A DNA stretch of 64,000 bases, from NCBI GenBank assembly GCA_022819945.1, contig JAJEGI010000163.1, positions 1-64,000 on the forward strand, written 5' to 3'. The notes below the pieces were generated by a model. That model had not been told where the DNA came from and ran no database searches. It saw only the letters and a list, made by a program, of their open reading frames with translations. Each line of letters starts with the position of its first letter. Position 1 is the stretch's first letter. This DNA comes from Candidatus Poribacteria bacterium (GTDB taxonomy: Bacteria > Poribacteria > WGA-4E > WGA-3G). Below, piece by piece: positions 6,025-13,504 of the stretch. A program made the translations under genes and the position numbers.

Positions 6025-8479
6025 GCCATGTACCCCTCATCTTCAGCAAATGGGTATCAACTTTAAGGCTAAAATCTTCTACCTCATTTACAAGGTCTGG
6101 CAACGGTTGTGCGTAGCGTTCCTCTAATTCCTTGACGCGTTCGGTGAGGTTCTGTGTCAGCCGCTGCACTTCACCGATAATTGCTGCTTGGATTGTGGCG
6201 TACCATTTATCGTCAATCACGAGTTGTTTGATTTCCGTTTCGGTGAGTGTTGCGTAGCGTGCTAACACCTGTTCATCCAGTGCGAGTTGTGCTTCTTTCA
6301 CCGCCTTGTCCGCTTTAGATTTCGCCTCAATTAGGGATAGGCAGTGTTCAAGGGCATCGCTTTCTTCATCGTTGTCTTGGGTTTCATTGAGCATCATTAA
6401 ATCAGGTGTGAGTGCTTTGAGTCGTGCGTTTACAGTGGTCTTTGTAACGCTTCCACTGTCGTTGGTGGCATCGGCGAGTAGTCCGTCCTCACCGGTGTGT
6501 TCTTCAATGTATTCATCAAGTTTTTGCTCAGCAGTCTCCAGTGCGGTTTGGCGTGCGTCAATTTCTGCTTGTTCATTGGCGAAATAGCGTGCAACAATCA
6601 GAGATGGCGGAATCAGGTCCATTTTATATTTCTTTTTCTTGATAGTGAGGTCCGGGGTTTCCTTGAGGTCTTTGTCTTGGATAAGGTCGCGGGGTTGCGA
6701 TGCTTCCATCCATCCGTCTGCAGAGATGAGATATACATCGTCCTGCATCACTTCGTCCCAGTAGTCCATCAGTTTTTGGTAAACATCGTAAGGGTCAAGG
6801 AGTGGTAAATTGTCGAATTGCATCAGCAAGTCTTCCGACAGTGCATCAATAACAGTTCTTGGTTTGGTATTCGCATCAATACCGCCTAACATCGGTTCGT
6901 GTGTTTTCCGCCACACCTCAAAGACAGCGGTTACGTGCTGCTGGTAGTCTGTGAACTCGTTATGTGAGAGGATGGTTGTTTTTACGTGTTGCGTTTCCAC
7001 CTGTGGGTCGCTATAACCCGGTCTGCCGTTTGCTTTGAACAACCCTTGGCGCAATGTAGGAAACACTTCCCAATAGTCGTCAAGTGCGTCAATATTGGTG
7101 TTTGGGATACCGCCGTTGAGATGGGCGTCGAGATCGTGTAGGTCTTCGGGGTCGCTGTTGTCAATATAGCGCGGGATATTGAGGTTATAGTCGTTGGCGG
7201 GGTTCGTAATTTCAGATTTCGGGACCATGCGTGAATATCCGTCTATTTTGGTCCGTTTGTTGAAAACGGACACGATTTTATGGATGTCTTGTGCGCGGAG
7301 TCGGTTTTTGTTGCCATCTTTGAGGAAACCTTTACTCGCGTCTATCATAAAAATGCCGGTGCGATGGTCAGCGTTTTCCTTGTCAATAACGATAATACAA
7401 GCGGGGATCCCGGTACCGTAAAACAGATTGGCGGGTAAACCGATAATGCCTTTGATGTAGCCACGTTCGATGAGGTTTCTGCGGATGTCTGCCTCTTTGT
7501 TGCCGCGGAATAGTACGCCGTGTGGTAGGATGATTGCCCCTTTACCTGTGCTTTTGAGGGATGTGATGAAGTGGAGTAGGAACGCGTAATCGCCATTTTT
7601 GGCGGGCGGGATGCCGTATTCAAAACGTGCATATTCGTCTTGTTCAGGAGTGAATCCGGTCATCCACTCTTTGTCAGAAAAAGGTGGATTTGCTACAGCA
7701 AAGTCGAAAAGTTTGAGACCGGTGGCTGAATCTGTAAAATTAGGTGCGGATAGTGTGTTCCCGTGACTTATCTCTGCTCTTGCATTACCGTGAAGTATCA
7801 TATTCATCCGTGCGAGTCCGTAAGTTGCATTGTCCTTCTCCTGTCCATAAATACTAAGTCCACGCGGTGCTTCATCGGCTGCCTTGAGCAGTAGGGAACC
7901 GGAACCGCAGGTTGGGTCGTATATCGTATTTATCCTTTGTGTAGCGGGACCGATGCCGATAACCTTCGCCATGATGCGAGAAACTTCAGCGGGGGTGTAG
8001 AACTGTCCTTTGCTTTTGCCAGATTCTGTGGCGAAATGCCGCATCAGATATTCGTAAGCATCTCCGAGTAGGTCATCACCTTCGGCGCGGTTGGCACTGA
8101 GGTCGAGGTCGTTGAAGATTTCCACGAGTCCGGAGAGGCGATCCACCATCTCTTTGCCTTTGCCAAGTTTATTGTCGTCATTGAAATCGGCCTGATTAAA
8201 GTCGCTTATCGGTTCGTTTGCCTCAGCGAATTTTTCGATAATCTTGTTGATTTTATCACCGATCTCTTTGTCGCCTTTCAATTTCACCATATCGGTGAAA
8301 CTTCCCCCTTCTGGTACTTTTATGACCTCACGGGGATTCCTTTCTGCCTTATCGGAGACATATTTCATGAATAGCAGCGTCAGGATGTAGTCTTTGTATT
8401 GGGAGGCATCCATACCGCCGCGGAGTTTGTTGCAGCTTTGCCATAGTTTTGCATAAAGTTGGGATTTTTTGATTGCCAT
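6017..8479 (-). CDS. hsdM: Type I restriction-modification methyltransferase subunit HsdM, with long C-terminal extension
   Basis: N6-adenine methyltransferase. The N-terminal helical HsdM_N region covers about 1-130. The SAM-binding motif DPTCGSGSLL is at 188-197 and the catalytic NPPF at 264-267. At 820 aa it is clearly longer than a usual HsdM (about 500); the extra C-terminal 300 residues are acidic and helical (LETAEQKLDEYIEEHTGE and following), probably coiled coil, and may pack against HsdS or a partner. An upstream promoter TTGATT-18-TATAAT is present on the minus strand. GC content and codon use look like the neighbours'. The function as a site-specific methylase with HsdS is secure; the extension's role is unknown. 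Confidence 0.95.
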   Translation of the reverse strand: MAIKKSQLYAKLWQSCNKLRGGMDASQYKDYILTLLFMKYVSDKAERNPREVIKVPEGGSFTDMVKLKGDKEIGDKINKIIEKFAEANEPISDFNQADFNDDNKLGKGKEMVDRLSGLVEIFNDLDLSANRAEGDDLLGDAYEYLMRHFATESGKSKGQFYTPAEVSRIMAKVIGIGPATQRINTIYDPTCGSGSLLLKAADEAPRGLSIYGQEKDNATYGLARMNMILHGNARAEISHGNTLSAPNFTDSATGLKLFDFAVANPPFSDKEWMTGFTPEQDEYARFEYGIPPAKNGDYAFLLHFITSLKSTGKGAIILPHGVLFRGNKEADIRRNLIERGYIKGIIGLPANLFYGTGIPACIIVIDKENADHRTGIFMIDASKGFLKDGNKNRLRAQDIHKIVSVFNKRTKIDGYSRMVPKSEITNPANDYNLNIPRYIDNSDPEDLHDLDAHLNGGIPNTNIDALDDYWEVFPTLRQGLFKANGRPGYSDPQVETQHVKTTILSHNEFTDYQQHVTAVFEVWRKTHEPMLGGIDANTKPRTVIDALSEDLLMQFDNLPLLDPYDVYQKLMDYWDEVMQDDVYLISADGWMEASQPRDLIQDKDLKETPDLTIKKKKYKMDLIPPSLIVARYFANEQAEIDARQTALETAEQKLDEYIEEHTGEDGLLADATNDSGSVTKTTVNARLKALTPDLMMLNETQDNDEESDALEHCLSLIEAKSKADKAVKEAQLALDEQVLARYATLTETEIKQLVIDDKWYATIQAAIIGEVQRLTQNLTERVKELEERYAQPLPDLVNEVEDFSLKVDTHLLKMRGTWHE

Positions 8480-8510
8480 ATCTGAATCCTTTGCTTGTGA
8501 TGTTAGGAGA

Positions 8511-8540
8511 ATTATAGCATAAAGTGGGGGAACAAATCAA
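8511..8540 (-). promoter_or_regulatory. Sigma70-type promoter of hsdMS
   Basis: On the minus strand TTGATT (8535-8540) and TATAAT (8511-8516) are 18 bp apart. Predicted start of transcription is about 25 bases before the hsdM ATG at 8479. Confidence 0.6.
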
Positions 8541-8579
8541 TGGGTTTAAGGCTGGGAGGCAGGCGAGTACGCCGCAAAA

Positions 8580-8611
8580 CCGCACCTACTGGATCTGTGT
8601 AGCAGGTGCGG
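8580..8611. repeat. Inverted repeat between small membrane gene and hsdM
   Basis: CCGCACCT and AGGTGCGG form an 8-bp stem with a 16-nt loop. The left flank (TACGCCGCAAAACCG) matches a dispersed intergenic repeat at 16079 and 42920. There is no U-run, so a terminator role is uncertain. Confidence 0.5.
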
Positions 8612-8641
8612 TGAATGTGATATAAACTTTTAGAAATGGTA

Positions 8642-8893
8642 TTAGAAAATGCCGAAGCCTATGACGAGTCGGATGCCGCCTACGAAAATGGCAACGGCAC
8701 AGAGAATACACCCGGCAATAGCGAGTTCCTTTTTTGATGATAAGACGATAGCTAAGATACTGAAAAATAAACCGAATACTGCAAACGGAATGTTAAGGTA
8801 ATTGAGGGATCCGAAGCATGGAATGATACCGACTGCCATTCCAAAGACAGCCAATATGCCCCAAATTAAACTGAAAATTGATAATAGTCCCAT
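8642..8893 (-). CDS. Small membrane protein, unknown function
   Basis: 83 aa with three hydrophobic segments (about 3-22, 31-52 and 58-82) separated by short polar loops; a KK pair after segment 2 hints at a cytoplasmic loop. Its size and pattern resemble DUF4190-like small membrane proteins, but I cannot assign it firmly. The ATG at 8893 is chosen over a TTG at 8905 because GGAG lies 6 bases before it. It is the last gene of the ECF sigma cluster, 13 bp after the DUF2752-like gene, and so probably belongs to the same transcript. Confidence 0.7.
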   Translation of the reverse strand: MGLLSIFSLIWGILAVFGMAVGIIPCFGSLNYLNIPFAVFGLFFSILAIVLSSKKELAIAGCILCAVAIFVGGIRLVIGFGIF

Positions 8894-8906
8894 GATGATC
8901 TCCAAA

Positions 8907-9275
8907 TTATGAGAACGCGCTGTCGCGATGGAGCGTCGTTGTTATGTTTTTAACAAGACGTGTGCTTGGTTTTAAGGTGATTGCTGCGAAGAGCGTATTT
9001 AGGCAAAAAATAAAATAGATGTAGAGGCTTAACGGATTCAAACGATGTGCCTGGACGACATCGCCGCGCGAGATGGCGTAGAATGCGGTGCTCATCCCAC
9101 AAAAAGCACAGGGTTTGTGAAATTGCGTCTGCCAATCGCATTCGGGAACAAACTGTGCTAACTGGTGTTGCGGCACGACAAAGGGGAGCAGCAGCGAAAT
9201 AAAAACACCTACGCTCAGGACGAACCACACAAGTAATCCGACTAACATCAATTCGCTCCGCCTGTTATCCGGCAT
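8907..9275 (-). CDS. DUF2752-like membrane protein
   Basis: 122 aa from the ATG at 9275, which has GAGG 6 bases upstream and follows the previous stop by one base; longer starts lie inside the upstream gene. It has two or three hydrophobic segments and the motif HKPCAFCGMSTAFYA, which corresponds to the CPxCGxTxA signature of DUF2752 membrane proteins. The function of that family is unknown. Translational coupling with the DUF4097-type gene suggests both serve the same envelope process. The C-terminal tail is basic. Confidence 0.75.
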   Translation of the reverse strand: MPDNRRSELMLVGLLVWFVLSVGVFISLLLPFVVPQHQLAQFVPECDWQTQFHKPCAFCGMSTAFYAISRGDVVQAHRLNPLSLYIYFIFCLNTLFAAITLKPSTRLVKNITTTLHRDSAFS

Positions 9276-9276
9276 G

Positions 9277-10689
9277 CTATTCCTCTGTTTCATTATCTGT
9301 CTTCCTAAGGATAATATTGCCACCGACGGCGCGGAGTTTTAGGAGCGGACCGCCGCCATTAATAGTCCCTTGTAACCGATCAGTTTTTACCGTACCCGAT
9401 GCTTCTACAGTTACAGGGAATTCCGTTGTTACTGAGCCACCGAGTACTGTTGCCTCGACAGCTGCTGCAATATCAGGGCGAAGCGCGACATTTATGCTGC
9501 CGCCCATTGTCTCCAGATCTAACAGTAAGTTTTGATGGGTGGATGCTTTTTGAAGTTGGCAGCGAATGGAACCGCCGCTCGTTTTCGCAAGGACGGGTCC
9601 GTCATTTTCGACCTCTATGCTCCCGCCAGCGGTTTTCAGATCGGCGCCACCTTTGCATTCGCGGAGTGTAACATTTCCGCCGGAGGTTTGTCCATTAACT
9701 GCACCTGTGACCTGAACAGCCTGTACGTTTCCACCTGAGGTTTTGGCTTTCACATCGCCGTTACCATCTGCGAGTGTAATATTCCCACCTTTCGTTTGAA
9801 GTGCCACATCTCCGGTAAACCCCTTGAGATTAATATTCCCCACGGATGTGACCGCATCAATACGACCGGTAATCTCTTGAAGGCGGAGTCCTGCGCTGAA
9901 TGTTTCGACGTTCACGTCTCCTGTAACATTCACAACGGAAATGTCGTCGGATGCGGTTTGCAAATCGAGGTTATAGTGTCGTGGTACGCGGATATCAAAC
10001 TGAACATCAAGATCGTTTTTCCGCTTCTGCCATCGTTTTGCGTCTCCTGTGAATTTCGCTTTAATTTTAACATCGGATGCCTCATGCGCTATCTGAACAT
10101 CAAGATTCTTGAGGATTTCCGCTGCTCGCCGATTTGCTTTTATCTGCGCGGCGCGTTGAATACGGATGGAGACGGTATCGTCCTCTGTGCTCTGTATGTC
10201 AATTTCGCCACAGTCGGCATCAATTGTGAGTTTTCCGCCGGCGGTAACGGGAAAAGTTTCGACGATGTCTTCTAATGTTGTCTCGGTCAAGAAGTCAGGT
10301 ACAGCTTGTCGGATCATATCTCCGAGCGGTTGATCAGTTGCCTGTTCCGTTAGATTTTCCATGAAGCGTTCACCGAAAAAGCTGGCGAACCATCCCTTAG
10401 AATCCTCGGTGGTATCTAATCCTTCATTAAGGTAAGCTGCGAGTTGATGGCAGGCGATCCCGATTTGACCAAAAGACGCTTCAGCGTGGAGTTCGTCGAA
10501 AAGTCCTTCAGGTACAGCGTTGAGAGCTGTCAAACGTGCGAGTGTGTTATTGAATTGTGTGATGCACCGCGTTTCACCGCCGCTAAAGGTGTTCGTTAAG
10601 GCTGCGTCCTCTGCGATCTTTGCGGTGTGGTCTAACATGTGGAAAAGTGCTCTGAGTTCCTGTTGTCTTTCCTGTCTGTGTTGTTCCAT
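9277..10689 (-). CDS. DUF4097-type beta-helix protein, putative partner of ECF sigma
   Basis: 470 aa from the ATG at 10689, which has GGAGG 8 bases upstream; the longer GTG start is less well placed. Residues 1-140 are helical. From about 150 to the end there are short beta repeats of the form TSGGNVxxxxVTGxV (GGNITLADGNGDVKAKTSGG, GGSIEVENDGP), the right-handed helix seen in DUF4097/'putative adhesin' proteins. No signal peptide or membrane segment is visible. In many bacteria DUF4097 proteins sit behind ECF sigma factors and anti-sigma proteins; here the gene lies 46 bp downstream of an ECF sigma gene and no classical anti-sigma with a zinc motif is present. The helical N-terminus might take the anti-sigma role, which is inference. 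Confidence 0.75.
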   Translation of the reverse strand: MEQHRQERQQELRALFHMLDHTAKIAEDAALTNTFSGGETRCITQFNNTLARLTALNAVPEGLFDELHAEASFGQIGIACHQLAAYLNEGLDTTEDSKGWFASFFGERFMENLTEQATDQPLGDMIRQAVPDFLTETTLEDIVETFPVTAGGKLTIDADCGEIDIQSTEDDTVSIRIQRAAQIKANRRAAEILKNLDVQIAHEASDVKIKAKFTGDAKRWQKRKNDLDVQFDIRVPRHYNLDLQTASDDISVVNVTGDVNVETFSAGLRLQEITGRIDAVTSVGNINLKGFTGDVALQTKGGNITLADGNGDVKAKTSGGNVQAVQVTGAVNGQTSGGNVTLRECKGGADLKTAGGSIEVENDGPVLAKTSGGSIRCQLQKASTHQNLLLDLETMGGSINVALRPDIAAAVEATVLGGSVTTEFPVTVEASGTVKTDRLQGTINGGGPLLKLRAVGGNIILRKTDNETEE

Positions 10690-10735
10690 GGTATCCACCT
10701 CCGTATGGGTTTATACGTAAGTTTCTTAGAGATTG

Positions 10736-11320
10736 TCACACATCCGCGCCGTAGCCGAGTTTTTCTAGATTTGCTTTTAGCATCTCTTTCGCCTTACGGA
10801 GCCGCCATTTTATAGTGGTGAGGGGCAGGGATAAGAATTCAGCCATCCGTTTTTGGGGCATCTCTGCCCAGTAATAGAGTTCGATAACTGCCTGATAGTC
10901 TGTGGGCATGCTCTGAATAGCGTCTCGCACAGCCTGCTGTGTGGATTCGCTTTCCACAATACGGGCGGGATCTGCCGCCGATGTATCGGAGACTCTATTT
11001 AGGTGTGGCTCCATATCCTCCTGGAGTTGATAGCGACTGGTATTTCTGTAGTAACGCAAGGCACGGTTCCGGGTAATTGAATGGAGCCATGCGCCGAACC
11101 GATTCAAATCTGTGAGTTGTGGTAATGCCTCAAAAGCCCGCAAAAATGCATCCTGTACGACATCTTCTGCATCTGTGGCATTTTTGACAATTTGTTGTGC
11201 GACAGCCAGCATAGCCCGTCGGTAACGGTTCACTAATACATCAAATGCCGGTGTATTACCGGCAAGTGCTGCGACGACTAACTCGGCATCACTTGCTTCA
11301 ATTAATTCTTCAGAATACAT
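10736..11320 (-). CDS. RNA polymerase ECF sigma factor
   Basis: 194 aa, normal for an ECF factor. Region 2 (about 25-90) has AFDVLVNRYRRAMLAVA and DAEDVVQDAFLRAFEALPQL-type core-binding helices. Region 4 (about 135-185) has MPTDYQAVIELYYWAEMPQ and the helix-turn-helix TTIKWRLRKAKEML. It directs RNA polymerase to a stress- or envelope-specific promoter set. It heads a likely operon with the DUF4097, DUF2752 and small membrane genes, so it may respond to an envelope signal; autoregulation is usual in such clusters but no promoter motif was confirmed here. A Shine-Dalgarno-like GGGAGAA precedes the ATG. Confidence 0.95.
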   Translation of the reverse strand: MYSEELIEASDAELVVAALAGNTPAFDVLVNRYRRAMLAVAQQIVKNATDAEDVVQDAFLRAFEALPQLTDLNRFGAWLHSITRNRALRYYRNTSRYQLQEDMEPHLNRVSDTSAADPARIVESESTQQAVRDAIQSMPTDYQAVIELYYWAEMPQKRMAEFLSLPLTTIKWRLRKAKEMLKANLEKLGYGADV

Positions 11321-11484
11321 GACAATTCTCCCTCTTCTTGCTTATTAGAGACATGTCACGTGAAAAGGATAGTAAAAAGTGCGTTTTGTTGTGAACTGAT
11401 TGAATTGAGTGAGGCAGGAGATAGGAGATTGAGCCGCCGTTCCGAGATATGCGTTATATCAGAGTCCAGCGGCTTTTTAGCGTG

Positions 11485-11961
11485 CTATGAGGTGGGTCTA
11501 TAAAGCATCACCAAACAGCCGCCGAGTGCTGCGAGCAGGATGCCTGCTATAAACTGCCATCGGACTGCGCCCCACCCTCCGGCTGGTGGATGTGAGAGCG
11601 TTGCGACGATCGCATTTACGATAGGTGCGCCTGCGAAAACGATAGACATCACAACAGCGGGTCTACCTCCTGCGCCGAAGGCGAGTAGAACGCCGAATGC
11701 GCCAATAGCACCGACAAGCCCTGCGACGAACGACCAAGTGACACCTCCACCTGTAAATTGCCAGTCGGCCCCGTTAACGACGAGCATCAGTGCGGAGCCG
11801 ATGACAGCAGCGAGCAGGTAAGCAAGCCCGACAAAGAGAAATGCTTTGTAGCGTCCATGTACGGGATCCGCCATAGCGATTTGCCCTTGATGGAGAAAAA
11901 CGCCGTAAAGTCCCCATGATGATACGGTCATGAAAACAAAAATTAGCCATGTTTTAGTCAT
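11485..11961 (-). CDS. EamA/DMT-like membrane protein, half-size
   Basis: 158 aa with five hydrophobic segments (about 3-22, 40-62, 73-96, 100-120 and 135-155). The pattern resembles one EamA repeat of drug/metabolite transporters (first helix with SSWGLYGVFLHQG), but full DMT carriers have ten segments, so this would act as a dimer or be a distinct small family. The substrate is unknown. It is transcribed in the same direction as the glycosyltransferase downstream, separated from it by a palindromic repeat. Confidence 0.7.
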   Translation of the reverse strand: MTKTWLIFVFMTVSSWGLYGVFLHQGQIAMADPVHGRYKAFLFVGLAYLLAAVIGSALMLVVNGADWQFTGGGVTWSFVAGLVGAIGAFGVLLAFGAGGRPAVVMSIVFAGAPIVNAIVATLSHPPAGGWGAVRWQFIAGILLAALGGCLVMLYRPTS

Positions 11962-11994
11962 GATTTATTTCCTTGAAATTAGTTGTCGGTCGTC

Positions 11995-12063
11995 AGTTTC
12001 CAGTTTCCAGTAACCAGTAAGAAACCTTATTAACTGGTAACTCGTAACTGGAAACTGGAAACT
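11995..12063. repeat. Inverted repeat built from AACTGGAAACT units
   Basis: Left arm AGTTTCCAGTTTCCAGTAAC and right arm GTAACTGGAAACTGGAAACT fold back over a 10-20 bp centre. A related AGTT(A/T)CCAGTT string is at 52453-52475. Probably an intergenic mobile or structural repeat. Confidence 0.7.
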
Positions 12064-12066
12064 ACA

Positions 12067-13356
12067 TTAGGTATACTTTTCAAACACTTTTAAGAGTTGC
12101 TCTGCTACGGCTGTGTCGTTAAATTTTTGATGGACATTCATTTTGCCGGTTTTTCCGAGATGTTCGCGTTGCTCGGTATTGTTAAGGAGTTCCATGATGC
12201 CCATCGCTACCGCCTCAGCGGATTCAGGTGCCACGAGGATTCCACCCTCAGTTGCGCTGATCATCTCAGGAAACGTGCCGTGCTGAGGTTGGACAACCGG
12301 TACGCCGTTGGCAAGCGACTCTATAATGGATAGACCTTTGGATTCACGGTAAACGGTGGGAACAGAGAAAACATGTAAACGGTTAAGGAAATCAATTTTT
12401 TGGGTACGGGTTACCTCGCCGTGATGTACAAAACTTTCCGACAAACCGGATGCCTGAATCTGATTAACGAGTTCTTCTAAATACGGTTCATCTTTCTTTC
12501 CGAGGTATCCTGCGATATGGAGTTGAACGTTATTCGCGCCCATTGCTTCAGCGATTATCTGGAAAGCATCTACTAAGATGTGTAACCCTTTTTCAGGACA
12601 GATACGCGCCAGATAGCCGATAATGAAAGGTGGCGGTTCCGGTTTTTCGACAGGTAGACCGTGCCCCTCTATGTTTAAGCCGAGCGGGACGATATGGATT
12701 TTATCAAGCGGGACATCAAGATATGCGTCTGCCATAAATTGTGCGTAGTAGTCGCATGGTGCGACGAATCCGTCTGCATCTACTGCCCGTTCTCGGAGGA
12801 GTGCTAACGCTTCTGTCTTGTAAGGTTCGATTAGATCTTGCAGGAAGATATCTTCGCCTTGAAGTGCGCAGATAACAGGCACATCCAATGCCTTCTTTAT
12901 CTCTCTGGTGAAGCCTACCAACATGGAGTTGGTGAGATAGACGATATCGGGTTTGTTTTCCTCAGCGAGCCATTTAACCAACTTCGCTAATTCTTTCTTT
13001 TGATACCCGTGCTCAGCCTGAAGCATAGAGACCGTGAGTTGTCCGAGATCGCTGGCGTCTGTTGCGCCGCTGAACCTTGCTAATCCGTTTAACAGCGTTG
13101 GATTGTCGAGTAGTTTGTCGAATGTCCACGGGGTGTGCCTAAAGATGGAGAGTTTTTGCTGAAGATAGACGTTCACACCGCCGAAAAAGATGCGGTTCAT
13201 GCTGACGTTTGCCTCATCCGTTCGAGTCGGCGTATAGGTAGGGATCAGTGAAACATTATGCCCTTGCTTCTTTAGGACAGTGGCTACCATATTATCGTGG
13301 ATACAAGTTCCGCAGTACATGCCGGCAGCACCTGCGGTAATGTAAGCAACTTTCAT
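12067..13356 (-). CDS. Glycosyltransferase family 4 (GT-B fold)
   Basis: 429 aa from the ATG at 13356 (MKVAYITAGAAGMYCGTC); the 12 extra upstream codons lack a ribosome site. The N-terminal half has the glycine-rich acceptor-side loop; the C-terminal half has the GT4 nucleotide-sugar signature YLARICPEKGLHILVDA and the EX7E motif in ESKGLSIIESLANGVPVV. It transfers a sugar from an activated donor in the cytoplasm, most likely to a polysaccharide, glycolipid or small molecule. There is no polysaccharide cluster around it, so donor and acceptor are unknown. Confidence 0.92.
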   Translation of the reverse strand: MKVAYITAGAAGMYCGTCIHDNMVATVLKKQGHNVSLIPTYTPTRTDEANVSMNRIFFGGVNVYLQQKLSIFRHTPWTFDKLLDNPTLLNGLARFSGATDASDLGQLTVSMLQAEHGYQKKELAKLVKWLAEENKPDIVYLTNSMLVGFTREIKKALDVPVICALQGEDIFLQDLIEPYKTEALALLRERAVDADGFVAPCDYYAQFMADAYLDVPLDKIHIVPLGLNIEGHGLPVEKPEPPPFIIGYLARICPEKGLHILVDAFQIIAEAMGANNVQLHIAGYLGKKDEPYLEELVNQIQASGLSESFVHHGEVTRTQKIDFLNRLHVFSVPTVYRESKGLSIIESLANGVPVVQPQHGTFPEMISATEGGILVAPESAEAVAMGIMELLNNTEQREHLGKTGKMNVHQKFNDTAVAEQLLKVFEKYT

Positions 13357-13432
13357 AGTGCATAGTATACCAGATTCTTCCGAAAAAGTCACGTTTATTT
13401 TTCGTTATCGGTTTGCCTCGCAGTGAGAGTCG

Positions 13433-13453
13433 GGGGTTGGGTAACCCAACCCC
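13433..13453. repeat. 21-bp palindrome between glycosyltransferase and WD40 genes
   Basis: GGGGTTGGGT and ACCCAACCCC flank a single central A. The flanking TTGCCTCGCAGTGAGAGT resembles the tail that follows hairpin C near 2220. It may serve as a transcription stop between the two minus-strand genes, but there is no U-run. Confidence 0.55.
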
Positions 13454-13504
13454 TACGGTTCCCTCGGCGTGTGCAAATAATTACAGGTTCTACTATCACA
13501 CAAG

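Noticed and set aside
10698..10698. GTG start for the DUF4097 protein
   Set aside because: The ATG at 10689 has GGAGG at proper distance, whereas the GTG overlaps that site.
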